Under the pieces are notes generated by a model that ran no database searches, was not told where the DNA came from, and saw only the letters and a program-made list of their open reading frames with translations. Position numbers and translations under genes: made by a program. Below, piece after piece: positions 28,715 to 37,371 of a stretch of 64,000 nucleotides of DNA. The stretch comes from Nonomuraea rubra (GTDB taxonomy: Bacteria > Actinomycetota > Actinomycetes > Streptosporangiales > Streptosporangiaceae), in the NCBI RefSeq assembly GCF_014207985.1, contig NZ_JACHMI010000001.1, positions 1,223,001 to 1,287,000 of the forward strand, in the 5' to 3' direction. The first letter of the stretch is position 1, and the number at the start of each line of letters is the position of its first letter.

Positions 28715-28756
28715 GTTCTGTGGACGGGCCGGTAGCCACGCGCCCGTCCACAGAAC
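28715..28756 (+). terminator. 15-bp perfect inverted repeat after the SRPBCC gene
   Basis: GTTCTGTGGACGGGC (28715-28729) and its exact complement (28742-28756) enclose a 12-base loop, 35 bp beyond the SRPBCC stop. It probably terminates the ArsR-SRPBCC operon. A GTG inside the stem (28720) is therefore an unlikely start for the next gene. Confidence 0.65.
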
Positions 28757-28803
28757 GCCGTTCTGCCCCTCCCCGCTCGGCCCGCTCGCGGCATCCTTCG
28801 CCC

Positions 28804-29682
28804 ATGAACTCACCGCTACTTCCCCCTTCGCCGCCGGGCACACCCCTCCCACCTGCGCCGTCATCGTCCACAAGACCGGCGACCCCACCTCCCTCATCTC
28901 TGGCGGAACGCGCCCGCTCCGTGACGCGAGCGGCCCCGCAGGCCACCATCTGCCGTCAGACAGCAGCACACCTCTGGGGCATCAAGACCCTCTCCACACC
29001 GGAGGAGGACTGGCCGGTGGAGCTGACCGCTCAAGGCCACCTCGCGATCCCCGGTTGCGTCACCTACGTGGTGCCTCTCCCCGACGAGGACATCACGGAG
29101 CACAGAGGCATCCGTCTCACCACGATGTCTCGCACGGCCCTCGACTGCGCCCGCTGGCTGCCGCGCACGGAAGCCGTGGCCGTTCTCGACCAGTTCGCCC
29201 GCAGAGGCGTGGACCTGGAAGCCCTCTGGCACCGGCCCCTCAACACGTGGAGCCTCCGCGAAACCCTCAGCCTCGCCGACCGCGGCGCAGCCTCTCCCCG
29301 GGAGAGCTGGCTCAGGGTCATCCTGGTCGACGGCGGCCTCCCCAGACCCACCACCCAGATCAAGGTGGAGCTGGGCGAAGACCGCTTCGCCTACCTCGAC
29401 CTGGGCTGGGAGGAGTTCAAGGTCGCGGTGGAGTACGACGGCCAGCAGCACCACACCTCACCCGCCGACCAGCAGCACGACGCGGACCGTCGTGAGGAGC
29501 TGCGCCGACGTGGCTGGCGCGTGATCGCCGTCCGCCGGGACGTCATTCCCGGCCAGATCGCCGACCTCCTCCACCACGTGGCCAACGCCTTGATCGAACG
29601 CGGCTGGCGCCCGGGCCCGCAAGGCACGATCCGCATCCTCGGCCGCATCCGCGCAGCCCGCCGCAGCCGCCGCTACCGATGA
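28804..29682 (+). CDS. AbiEi-like / DUF559 (Vsr-like) domain protein
   Basis: The protein of about 292 residues begins with a Pro/Ser-rich stretch, then an AbiEi-antitoxin-like helical region (ICRQTAAHLWGIKTL, TTMSRTALDCARWL). Its C-terminus is a DUF559 domain (VAVEYDGQQHHTSPADQQHD, RRGWRVIAVRRDVI) related to very-short-patch-repair endonucleases. This two-part architecture is common and orphan in actinomycetes, usually without a partner toxin, and none is visible here. The ATG at 28804 is the preferred start; the true one might be later, since the first 50 residues look low-complexity. Confidence 0.75.
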   Translation: MNSPLLPPSPPGTPLPPAPSSSTRPATPPPSSLAERARSVTRAAPQATICRQTAAHLWGIKTLSTPEEDWPVELTAQGHLAIPGCVTYVVPLPDEDITEHRGIRLTTMSRTALDCARWLPRTEAVAVLDQFARRGVDLEALWHRPLNTWSLRETLSLADRGAASPRESWLRVILVDGGLPRPTTQIKVELGEDRFAYLDLGWEEFKVAVEYDGQQHHTSPADQQHDADRREELRRRGWRVIAVRRDVIPGQIADLLHHVANALIERGWRPGPQGTIRILGRIRAARRSRRYR

Positions 29683-29754
29683 CCCCACCCTCGCGCCCCG
29701 TCCCCACCGAGAGGTCTGCCACCCACCCCGAGGAGGGCTCGTCACCGACCGGCA

Positions 29755-29925
29755 CGAAGGCCCGCCACCCACTCCCGGGAACGTCTGCTGCCGCTCGGGC
29801 GGGAACGCCTGCCGCCGGCCGGCGGGAATGCCTGCCGGCGACCGGAAGGGACGCTCGCCACCGAAAGCAGGAAGGACTGCAGCCACCGATCGGTAGGAGG
29901 ACCAGCCACCCATTCCCAGAAAGAT
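29755..29925. repeat. Degenerate direct repeats of about 24 bp
   Basis: The gap between the DUF559 gene and the convergent P450 gene holds about six diverged units of 22-25 bp built around (G)GGNGGGAACGCCTGCCGCC. Examples are GGGCGGGAACGCCTGCC (29797-29813) and GGCGGGAATGCCTGCC (29821-29836), with weaker copies to 29915. No gene or clear terminator is seen here. Confidence 0.5.
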
Positions 29926-29951
29926 GGCGGCCACAAGGAAGGAGGTTCGGC

Positions 29952-31136
29952 TCAGCCGATGGTCACGGGTAGTTCCTTGATGCCGTTGATGAAGTTGGAG
30001 CGCAGGCGCCGCACCTCGCCCGTCCGGCGGAGGCGGGGGTGGCGGCGGGCCAGTTGCTCGAAGAGGACCCGCAGTTCCAGCTTGGCCAGGTGGTTGCCCA
30101 GGCAGAAGTGCGCTCCGCCGCCGCCGAAGCCGATGTGGGGGTTCGGGTCGCGGGAGATGTCGAAGGTCTCGGCGTCGGGGAAGACGGAAGGATCGCGGTT
30201 GGCGGCGGAGTAGAAGACCACGACCTTGTCGTTCTCCTTGATCTCCTGCCCGCCCAGCACCTGGTCGGTGGTCGAGGTGCGCCGGAAGAGGTTGACGGGG
30301 GAGACCCATCGGACGATCTCGTCCGCCGCCGTCTTCGCCAGCGTCGGGTCGGCGACCAGCCGGTTCCACTGGTCGGGATGGTCGAAGAGCGCGAGCATGC
30401 CACCGGAGGCCGCGTTGCGGGTGGTCTCGTTGCCGGCGACCACGAGGAGGAGGACGAAGAGGTCGAACTCGTCCTCGCCGAGGGTCTCGCCGTGCTCGTC
30501 CGGCTGGAGGAGCTTGGTGACGATGTCGTTCTTGGGGTTCGCCTTGCGCTGGGCGGCGAGCTGGTTGGCGTAGGCGTAGACCTCCATGGCCGCGCCCGAG
30601 CCCTCCTCGGGGCTGGCGGCGTAGTCGGGGTCCTGGGCGCCGATCATGCGGTTGGACCAGTTGAACAGCTTGTCGCGATCGGCCGCCGGGGCTCCGAGCA
30701 GTTCGCAGATCACGTAGAGAGGCAGGGGTGCGGCGACTTCGGTGACGAAGTCGATCTCGCCGGTCAGCTTGTCGAGGAGGTCGTCGCAGATATCGCGGAT
30801 GTGCTGTTCGAGTGCTCCGATCGTGCGCGGGGTGAAGCCGCGGTTGACCAGCGAGCGCCGCCTCGTGTGCTCGGGAGGGTCCTGGTTGAGCATCATGAGG
30901 CGCTGGAGCGCGATCTGGTCCTCGGGGAGGTCGTCGAAGAGGGCGAGCTTGCGGTGGGAGGAGAAGAGGTCGGAGTGTCGTGACACGTGTACGACGTCCT
31001 CGTAGCGCGTCACGGCCCAGAAGCCGGGCTCGCCCTCGTGCCAGTGGACGGGGGAGTTCGCGCGTAGCCAGGCTAGCTGGTCGTGGGGTGGGCCGGCGTT
31101 CGCGTAAATGTCCCTGTCGACAAGGTCGATGTGCAC
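29952..31136 (-). CDS. Cytochrome P450, CYP125-like
   Basis: The P450 of about 394 residues has the oxygen-activation helix VVAGNETTRNAASGGM, the same AGNETTRN core as CYP125. The ETAADEIVRW-like segment is TAADEIVRWVSPVN, and the haem loop HIGFGGGGAHFCLGNHLA carries the ligand cysteine. CYP125/CYP142-type enzymes oxidise the terminal methyl of the cholesterol side chain to a carboxylate. A GTG nine bases upstream (31145) is an alternative; 31136 is preferred because AAGAGG lies eight bases before it. A KstR-type operator is about 40 bp upstream. Redox partners are not adjacent. Confidence 0.88.
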   Translation of the reverse strand: MHIDLVDRDIYANAGPPHDQLAWLRANSPVHWHEGEPGFWAVTRYEDVVHVSRHSDLFSSHRKLALFDDLPEDQIALQRLMMLNQDPPEHTRRRSLVNRGFTPRTIGALEQHIRDICDDLLDKLTGEIDFVTEVAAPLPLYVICELLGAPAADRDKLFNWSNRMIGAQDPDYAASPEEGSGAAMEVYAYANQLAAQRKANPKNDIVTKLLQPDEHGETLGEDEFDLFVLLLVVAGNETTRNAASGGMLALFDHPDQWNRLVADPTLAKTAADEIVRWVSPVNLFRRTSTTDQVLGGQEIKENDKVVVFYSAANRDPSVFPDAETFDISRDPNPHIGFGGGGAHFCLGNHLAKLELRVLFEQLARRHPRLRRTGEVRRLRSNFINGIKELPVTIG

Positions 31137-31175
31137 GCGGGTCACCTCTTGATCAAGCGCTTGGTTAGGTCTATC

Positions 31176-31189
31176 TGAAACGTGTTCTA
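31176..31189. promoter_or_regulatory. KstR-type operator of the P450 gene
   Basis: TGAAACGTGTTCTA fits TnnAACnnGTTnnA exactly, with 10 of 12 defined bases of the full palindrome. It is 40 bp upstream of the P450 start, in promoter position, and the nearest other gene is 650 bp away. Confidence 0.7.
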
Positions 31190-31735
31190 TTACGGAGCTG
31201 TACGGGCGTCAAGGACGGCCATGGATCGTTCCTGATCCGTCCCGCCCTGAAGCGCCGCTGACCTGCGCTGATCTGGTCGTGTAGCACGTTGCCGTCCTGC
31301 AAGGCGGCAGGGCGGCAGGGGGGTGGCAGGGCGTGGCCGCAGGGTGAGGAGGGCGGCGCGACGTACCGCGGGGAAGGTTGCGCGAGACAGTGCGGGGCGG
31401 CGCGAGGCGCTGCAGCACGCGTGGGATGGCGTGAGGCATGAGGCGGCGCAGTGCGTGAGGCGGTGCAGCGCGCGTGGGATGGCGCAGGGTGCGAGGTGGT
31501 GCAGGGTGCGAGGTGGTGCAGGGCGGTGCGGGGCCACGCAGCATCGGCCTCGCCCTTTGGGTGGTGTGCTGCCCTTGTTGTGGCGGTGTGGGGGGATTTG
31601 GTCTGGGGTGGGGAGTCGGAGGGTTGTGGTCCGATGTATGGGAGGAGGGGATTTCGGCTGCGTGAACGGCGAAACCTTGGATGGTTAAGTGGGTTCACAG
31701 GCAGGTCGCGGGCATTATGGGAGTGTTTCGTGGTT
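31190..31735. other. Long gene-free stretch with repeats
   Basis: This GC-rich, G-skewed stretch between the divergent P450 and fuconate operons contains no supportable gene. Minus-strand frames stay open only through low-complexity His/Pro/Arg/Ala repeats. Imperfect tandem repeats occupy 31411-31543. No tRNA-like or riboswitch-like fold was recognised. A decayed gene is possible but I cannot name one. Confidence 0.5.
31411..31543. repeat. Imperfect 53-bp tandem repeat with an inner exact 17-bp duplication
   Basis: GTGGGATGGC recurs at 31421 and 31474, 53 bp apart, inside similar surroundings (TGCAGC[AG]CGC before, GAGGCGG-like runs after). Within the second unit GCAGGGTGCGAGGTGGT occurs twice head to tail (31484-31500 and 31501-31517). 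Confidence 0.75.
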
Positions 31736-31822
31736 ACGGATCGGATGTATCCGTCTTGTTGCCCCTTGACACACTCCGTCCACCAGCACGAGCATCTTGA
31801 AACGAGACATCCGATGTATCGA
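31736..31822. promoter_or_regulatory. Promoter region and GntR-type operator of the fuconate operon
   Basis: A dyad ACGGATcggatgtATCCGT (31736-31754) precedes a -35-like TTGACA (31766-31771). Downstream, AGACATC-C-GATGTAT (31805-31819) repeats the core of the 21-bp palindrome at the GntR gene (AGACATC-G-GATGTCT, 42446-42466). It lies 19 bp before the first gene of the operon, where a bound repressor would block transcription. Confidence 0.6.
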
Positions 31823-31837
31823 TGAGAAGGGTGCGGT

Positions 31838-32683
31838 GTGAAGCTGCTGCGAGTTGGACCCGTCGGCCAGGAGCGGCCGGTGGTCATGGATGACGCCGGT
31901 AATCTGCGCGACATCGGGGAGAGCGAGATCGACGGGGCCTTCCTCGCGTCCGGGGGAGTGGCGCGGGTTCGCGAGGCGTTGGCGCGGGGTGAGCTGCCCG
32001 TCGTCGAGGCCGGAGGGGCGCGGATCGGGGCGCCGGTCGCGCGCCCCGGGAAGATCGTCTGCATCGGCCTGAACTTCAGCGATCACGCCGCCGAGTCCGG
32101 GGCCGCGGTGCCGGCCGAGCCTGTGGTGTTCATGAAGGCCGGCAACACCATGGTCGGTCCGTACGACGAGGTGCTCGTGCCCCGTGGCAGCGTGAAGACC
32201 GACTGGGAGGTGGAGCTGGCCGTGGTGATCGGGCAGCGGGCCCGTTACCTCGGCAGCCGGGAGGAGGCGCTCGGCGTGATCGCCGGGTACGCGATCTCCA
32301 ACGATGTCTCCGAGCGGGAGTTCCAGCTGGAGCGGGGTGGACAGTGGGACAAGGGGAAGTCGTGTGAGACGTTCAACCCGCTGGGCCCGTGGCTGGTGAC
32401 GGCCGACGAGGTGGGCGATCCGCAGAACCTGGCGATGCGGCTCTGGGTGAACGGGGAGCTGCGGCAGGACGGCGACACCAAGAACATGATCTTCGACGTG
32501 GCCGAGGTCGTGCGCTACCTGAGCCAGTTCATGGTGCTGGAGCCCGGTGATGTGATCAACACCGGTACGCCGGCCGGGGTGGCGATGGGGATGGCCGGAC
32601 AGCCGTACCTGCGGGCCGGTGACGTGATGGAGCTGGAGATCGAGGGTCTCGGGCGGCAGCGTCAGACGGTGGGTCAGGCATGA
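31838..32683 (+). CDS. Fumarylacetoacetate-hydrolase-family protein, probable 2,4-diketo-3-deoxy-L-fuconate hydrolase
   Basis: The 281-residue enzyme has the FAH fold with [16 protein letters not shown], metal-binding acids in [11 protein letters not shown], the block [20 protein letters not shown] and [13 protein letters not shown]. Close FAH relatives cleave 2,4-diketo-3-deoxy-L-fuconate or -rhamnonate to pyruvate and L-lactate. Context supports this: it is followed by L-fuconate dehydratase and an SDR with 4-bp overlaps. It starts at a GTG just after a GntR-type operator. Confidence 0.85.
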   Translation: MKLLRVGPVGQERPVVMDDAGNLRDIGESEIDGAFLASGGVARVREALARGELPVVEAGGARIGAPVARPGKIVCIGLNFSDHAAESGAAVPAEPVVFMKAGNTMVGPYDEVLVPRGSVKTDWEVELAVVIGQRARYLGSREEALGVIAGYAISNDVSEREFQLERGGQWDKGKSCETFNPLGPWLVTADEVGDPQNLAMRLWVNGELRQDGDTKNMIFDVAEVVRYLSQFMVLEPGDVINTGTPAGVAMGMAGQPYLRAGDVMELEIEGLGRQRQTVGQA

Positions 32684-34092
32684 CCGGCGTGATGGGCCCC
32701 GCCGAGGGTGCGGGTTCCGCCGAGAGTACAGGTCCCACGAAGGGTGCGGGTTCCGCCGAGGGTGCGGGTTCCGTGGAGGGTGCGGGTTCCGGTCAGGGGG
32801 CGTACCGGATCGTGGGGATGGAGACGCACGACGTGCGGTTCCCGACCTCCCGCGAGCTGGACGGCTCCGACGCGATGAACCCCGACCCCGACTACTCCGC
32901 CGCCTACGTGGTCCTCAGGACCGACGACGGCTACGAGGGCCACGGGTTCGCGTTCACGATCGGCCGCGGCAACGACATCCAGACCACGGCCATCAGCGCC
33001 CTGGAGCCGTACGTGATCGGCAAGGACGTCGAGGACCTCGGCGCGCTCTACCACGACATGGTGGGCGACTCGCAGTTGCGCTGGCTGGGCCCGGAGAAGG
33101 GCGTCATGCACATGGCGATCTCCGCCGTGGTCAACGCCCTGTGGGACCTCAAGGCGAAGCGGGCGGGCAGGCCGCTGTGGCGGTTGCTGGCGGAGATGCC
33201 GCCGGAGGAGATCGTCGAGCTGATCGACTTCCGGTACCTCAGCGACGCGCTGACGAAGGACGAGGCCCTCGAGATCCTGAAGAGGAACGAGGCGGGCAAG
33301 GCCGAGCGCATCGAGCGGCTGATCCAGGAGGGCTACCCGGCCTACACCACGTCCCCCGGCTGGCTCGGGTACGACGACGAGAAGTTGCGCCGGCTCTGCA
33401 AGGAGGCGATGGAGCAGGGGTTCGGGCAGATCAAGCTGAAGGTCGGCGCGGATCTGGAGGACGACAGGCGGCGGTTCAGGGTGGCGCGCGAGGTGTGCGG
33501 GCCGGACTTCCCCATCGCGATCGACGCCAACCAGCGCTGGGACGTCGGCTCGGGCATCGAGTGGGTCAACGCGCTGCGCGAGTTCAGGCCGCACTGGGTG
33601 GAGGAGCCGACCAGCCCGGACGACGTGCTCGGGCACGCCGCCATCGCCAGGGGCATCGCCCCCGTGCCGGTGGCCACGGGCGAGCACGTGCAGAACCGCA
33701 TCGTGTTCAAGCAGCTCCTCCAGGCCGAGGCCATCTCGTTCGTGCAGATCGATTCCGCCCGCGTCGGCGGGGTGAACGAGAACCTGGCGATCCTGCTGCT
33801 GGCGGCCAAGTTCGGGGTGCCGGTGTGCCCGCACGCTGGCGGGGTCGGGCTGTGCGAGCTGGTGCAGCACCTGTCGATGTTCGACTACGTGGCGGTCACC
33901 GGCACCATGGACGGCCGCGTGATCGAGTACGTCGACCACCTGCACGAGCACTTCGTGGACCCGGTGGTGATCCGCGACGGCCGGTACGTGGCTCCGTCCA
34001 GGCCCGGGTTCAGCGCGGAGATGCACGCGGAGTCGATCGCCGCCCACACGTTCCCCGGCGGCGAGGTCTGGAGGGACGGCGGCGCATCATGA
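32680..34092 (+). CDS. L-fuconate dehydratase (enolase superfamily)
   Basis: The 470-residue enzyme converts L-fuconate to 2-keto-3-deoxy-L-fuconate. It has the family-specific [20 protein letters not shown], the KxK base motif in [14 protein letters not shown], metal ligands in [18 protein letters not shown] and ATGEHVQN, and the His-containing [11 protein letters not shown]. Family members start near [13 protein letters not shown]. Here about 41 extra residues of GAGSAEG-type repeats precede that point, encoded by tandem 18-bp DNA repeats (32706-32799). ATG 32680 overlaps the preceding stop, so translation of the extension is likely. Confidence 0.93.
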   Translation: MTGVMGPAEGAGSAESTGPTKGAGSAEGAGSVEGAGSGQGAYRIVGMETHDVRFPTSRELDGSDAMNPDPDYSAAYVVLRTDDGYEGHGFAFTIGRGNDIQTTAISALEPYVIGKDVEDLGALYHDMVGDSQLRWLGPEKGVMHMAISAVVNALWDLKAKRAGRPLWRLLAEMPPEEIVELIDFRYLSDALTKDEALEILKRNEAGKAERIERLIQEGYPAYTTSPGWLGYDDEKLRRLCKEAMEQGFGQIKLKVGADLEDDRRRFRVAREVCGPDFPIAIDANQRWDVGSGIEWVNALREFRPHWVEEPTSPDDVLGHAAIARGIAPVPVATGEHVQNRIVFKQLLQAEAISFVQIDSARVGGVNENLAILLLAAKFGVPVCPHAGGVGLCELVQHLSMFDYVAVTGTMDGRVIEYVDHLHEHFVDPVVIRDGRYVAPSRPGFSAEMHAESIAAHTFPGGEVWRDGGAS

Positions 34093-34844
34093 TCGGGAAG
34101 GAGACAGGCGTGGGTCTGAAGGCGGTCGTGACCGGCGGCGGGTCGGGCATCGGGCTGGCGGCGGCGCAGGCGCTGGCCGGGCGCGGCATGACGGTCGCCT
34201 GCCTGGACCTGAACCCGCCCGCCGAGCCGTTCGTCGGCATCAAGGCCGACGTCACGGACGACGCGCAGGTACGGGCGGCGGTGGCCGAGGCGGCCGAGCG
34301 GCTGGGCGGCATCGACGTGCTCGTGAACAACGCGGGCATCGGGGCCCAGGGCACCATCGAGGACAACCCGGACAGCGAGTGGCACAAGGTGTTCGACGTC
34401 AACGTGCTCGGCATGGTCCGGGTGGCGCGGGCGGCGCTGCCGTACCTGAGGAGGTCCGAGCACGCCGCGATCGTGAACACGTGCTCGATCGCCGCCACGG
34501 CGGGGCTGCCGCAGCGGGCGCTCTACAGCGCCACCAAGGGTGCGGTGCTGTCGCTGACGCTGGCGATGGCGGCGGACCACATCCGCGAGGGCATCCGGGT
34601 CAACTGCGTCAATCCGGGCACCGCTGACACGCCGTGGGTCGGCAGGCTGCTGGACGCGGCCGACGACCCGGAGGCGGAGCGGGCGGCGCTCAACGCCAGG
34701 CAGCCGATGGGCCGCCTGGTCACCGCGGAGGAGGTGGCCGCGGCGATCGCGTACCTCGCGAGCCCCGAGTCCGCCTCGACCACCGGCACCGCGCTGGCGG
34801 TGGACGGCGGCATGCAGGGGCTCCGGCTCCGGCCCGCCAACTAG
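34089..34844 (+). CDS. SDR oxidoreductase, probable 2-keto-3-deoxy-L-fuconate dehydrogenase
   Basis: The 251-residue classical SDR has [26 protein letters not shown], a catalytic Ser in [10 protein letters not shown], Tyr/Lys in YSATKGA, and [14 protein letters not shown]. It overlaps the dehydratase gene by 4 bp. In the non-phosphorylative L-fucose pathway an SDR oxidises 2-keto-3-deoxy-L-fuconate to the 2,4-diketo acid that the FAH-type hydrolase cleaves, so I assign that step here from context. Oxidation of L-fucose itself is the alternative. Confidence 0.87.
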   Translation: MIGKETGVGLKAVVTGGGSGIGLAAAQALAGRGMTVACLDLNPPAEPFVGIKADVTDDAQVRAAVAEAAERLGGIDVLVNNAGIGAQGTIEDNPDSEWHKVFDVNVLGMVRVARAALPYLRRSEHAAIVNTCSIAATAGLPQRALYSATKGAVLSLTLAMAADHIREGIRVNCVNPGTADTPWVGRLLDAADDPEAERAALNARQPMGRLVTAEEVAAAIAYLASPESASTTGTALAVDGGMQGLRLRPAN

Positions 34845-34869
34845 CGACTCAAGGAAGGTAACCCCCCAA

Positions 34870-35889
34870 ATGACGTTCGGACGGGCGGTCGCGGCAGCGG
34901 CCCTCTTGGCGGTCGTGACCGCGTGTGGCTCAGGCACCACGGCAGGAGGAGGAAGCGGCGGGAAGGTCGGCATCGACCACCCGCGCGCCGACTCCGACTT
35001 CTGGAACTCCTACATCAAGTACGTCCCGCAGATGGCCGGCGAGCTCAAGGTGGACCTCATGCCCGCCACGAACTCGCAGAACGACGTGGCCAAGCTGGTC
35101 AACAACGTGCAGGCGCTGACCGGCCAGGGCGCCAAGGTCATCGTCATGGCCCCGCAGGACACCGGCGCCATCGCCAACACGCTCCAGCAACTGGAGAACA
35201 AGAAGATCCCGGTCGTCACCGTGGACACCCGTCCGGACAAGGGCAACGTCTACATGGTCGTGCGCGCGGACAACCGCGCGTACGGCACCAAGGCGTGCGA
35301 GTTCCTCGGCGAGAAGCTCGGCGGCAAGGGCAAGGTGGTGCAGCTCCAGGGCGCGCTCAGCTCGATCAACGGCCGTGACAGGTCGGAGGCGTTCCTGGAG
35401 TGCATGAAGGCCAAGTTCCCCGGCATCACCGTGTTCAGCGAGCCGACGGAGTGGGAGGGCAGCAAGGCGGCGTCCATGCTGCAGACCCGCCTGGAGCAGA
35501 ACCCGGACATCAAGGGCATCTACCTGCACGCGGGTGGTGTCCACCTGGCGCCGACGTTGCAGGTGCTCAAGCAGAAGGGGCTGCTCGTCCCGCCGGAGGA
35601 CCCCAAGCACATCTTCGTGATCTCCAATGACGGGATCCCCCAGGAGTTCGAGGCGATCCGCAAGGGCGACATCGACGCGACCGTGTCGCAGCCGGCCGAC
35701 CTGTACGCCAAGTACGCCCTCTTCTACGCCAAGGCCGCGGCGGAGGGCAAGACGTTCAAGCCGGGCCCGACGGACCACGACAGCACGATCATCCAGCTCC
35801 CGAACGGCCTGGAGGACCAGCTCCCCGCGCCCCTGGTGACCAAGGAGAACGTGGACGACAAGGCCCTCTGGGGCAACCAGGTCAAGTAG
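34870..35889 (+). CDS. Sugar ABC importer substrate-binding lipoprotein
   Basis: The 339-residue ribose-type binding protein has a signal peptide with lipobox LLAVVTAC (Cys near residue 19) and a short Gly-rich linker. The binding domain includes NDVAKLVNNVQALTGQGAKV and RADNRAYGTKACEFLGEKL. A clear AAGGAAGG ribosome site precedes the ATG. It should capture the deoxysugar (L-fucose or related) for the following ATPase and permease. Confidence 0.9.
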   Translation: MTFGRAVAAAALLAVVTACGSGTTAGGGSGGKVGIDHPRADSDFWNSYIKYVPQMAGELKVDLMPATNSQNDVAKLVNNVQALTGQGAKVIVMAPQDTGAIANTLQQLENKKIPVVTVDTRPDKGNVYMVVRADNRAYGTKACEFLGEKLGGKGKVVQLQGALSSINGRDRSEAFLECMKAKFPGITVFSEPTEWEGSKAASMLQTRLEQNPDIKGIYLHAGGVHLAPTLQVLKQKGLLVPPEDPKHIFVISNDGIPQEFEAIRKGDIDATVSQPADLYAKYALFYAKAAAEGKTFKPGPTDHDSTIIQLPNGLEDQLPAPLVTKENVDDKALWGNQVK

Positions 35890-37371
35890 ATGAACATGCA
35901 CGTCGAAGCCCGGAACGTGGTCAAGCGCTTCGGCCCGACCACCGCGCTCAACGGCGCGAAGATCGCGATCGCCGAGGGCGAGACGCACGCGCTGGTCGGC
36001 AGGAACGGCGCGGGCAAGTCCACGCTCGTGTCGATCCTGACCGGGTTGCAGCGACCGGACGAGGGCGAGGTGCGGTTCTCGGGAGAGGCCGCGCCCGCCC
36101 TGGCCGACCGTGACGCCTGGCGGCAGCGCGTGGCCTGCGTCTACCAGAAGTCCACGATCATCCCGGCGCTCTCGGTCGCCGAGAACCTGTTCCTGAACCG
36201 CCAGTCCGCCAAGGGCGCCATGATCAACTGGCGCACGTTGCGGGCCAGGGCGCGCGAGCTGCTGGACACGTACGAGGTGGACGTGGACGCGCAGGCGCTG
36301 GCCGGCGACCTCGGCGTGGAGCAGCGCCAGCTCGTGGAGATCGCCCGCGCGCTGTCGTTCGGGGCCAGGTTCATCATCCTGGACGAGCCGACCGCGCGGC
36401 TGGACGGCCCGGCCATCGAGCGGCTGTTCACGCGCATGCGGTCGCTGCGCGAGCAGGGCGTCACGATGATGTACATCTCGCACCACCTCGACGAGGTCTA
36501 CGAGATCTGCCAGAGCGTCACCGTCTTCCGCGACGCCCGGCACGTCCTGACCAGGCCGGTCGCCGAGCTGCCGCACGACGAGCTGGTGGCCGCGATGACG
36601 GGGGAGGCGACGGCGGCGTACGAGGCGCGCGAGCACACGCCCGGCGAGCGGGTGGTGCTGCAGGGCGCCGGCCTCAGCCTGGCAGGGCGATACGCGAATA
36701 TCGATATTTCCGTCAAAGAAGGCGAGGTCGTCGGCCTGGCCGGCTCCGCGAGCAGCGGCAAGGTCGGCCTCGCCGAGACCCTGGTCGGGCTGCGCAGGCC
36801 CGACACCGGCACCGTCACGGTGAACGGCACCCGGGTCAAGCCCGGCGACGTGCCCGCCGCCATGAGGGCCGGGCTCGGGTTCGTGCCCGAGGACCGCCAC
36901 CACGAGGGCTTCGTCCCGCTGCTCTCGGTGGGGGAGAACGCCACGTTCCCGATCGCCCGCAAGCTGGGCCGCTACGGCCTGGTCTCCCCGGGCAGGCGGC
37001 GAGCCAAGGCAGAGCAGATGATCGAGGCGCTGGACGTCAAGACCGAGGGCCCCGACCAGCCGGTCGGCGACCTGTCCGGAGGGAACGCGCAGAAGGTCGT
37101 GTTCGCCCGGGCGCTCGTTGACGACCCGACCGTGCTGGTGGTGATCAACCCGACCGCCGGCGTGGACGTCAAGGCCAAGCAGGCCCTGCTCGGCGCCGTC
37201 GAGGACGCGGTCGAGCGCGGGGCGGGCGCCGTGGTGGTCTCCGATGAGCTGGACGACCTGCGGATCTGCGACAGGGTGCTGGTGATGTTCCACGGCAGGG
37301 TGGTGAAGGACGTGCCACGTGGCTGGACCGACCACGAGCTCGTGGCCGTGATGGAAGGCATGGAAGAGTGA
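35890..37371 (+). CDS. Sugar ABC importer ATPase with a degenerate second site
   Basis: The 493-residue two-NBD ATPase is RbsA-like. NBD1 is complete: Walker A GRNGAGKST, signature DLGVEQRQLVEIARALS and Walker B FIILDEPTARLD. NBD2 has a diverged Walker A (GSASSGKVG) and a good signature LSGGNAQK, but its Walker B reads VLVVINPTAGVD, with both the Asp and the catalytic Glu replaced. Hydrolysis probably occurs at one composite site only. It starts directly after the binding-protein stop and overlaps the permease by 4 bp. Confidence 0.9.
   Translation: MNMHVEARNVVKRFGPTTALNGAKIAIAEGETHALVGRNGAGKSTLVSILTGLQRPDEGEVRFSGEAAPALADRDAWRQRVACVYQKSTIIPALSVAENLFLNRQSAKGAMINWRTLRARARELLDTYEVDVDAQALAGDLGVEQRQLVEIARALSFGARFIILDEPTARLDGPAIERLFTRMRSLREQGVTMMYISHHLDEVYEICQSVTVFRDARHVLTRPVAELPHDELVAAMTGEATAAYEAREHTPGERVVLQGAGLSLAGRYANIDISVKEGEVVGLAGSASSGKVGLAETLVGLRRPDTGTVTVNGTRVKPGDVPAAMRAGLGFVPEDRHHEGFVPLLSVGENATFPIARKLGRYGLVSPGRRRAKAEQMIEALDVKTEGPDQPVGDLSGGNAQKVVFARALVDDPTVLVVINPTAGVDVKAKQALLGAVEDAVERGAGAVVVSDELDDLRICDRVLVMFHGRVVKDVPRGWTDHELVAVMEGMEE

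Noticed and set aside
28720..28803. GTG 28720 as start of the DUF559 protein
   Set aside because: It lies inside a perfect 15-bp inverted repeat that fits a terminator, and the added residues are low-complexity.
28804..29682. A complete AbiE-type toxin-antitoxin system
   Set aside because: Only an AbiEi-like region fused to DUF559 is present; there is no AbiEii nucleotidyltransferase gene beside it.
31411..31543. CRISPR-like array
   Set aside because: The repeats are imperfect, directly adjacent without unique spacers, and no cas gene is present.
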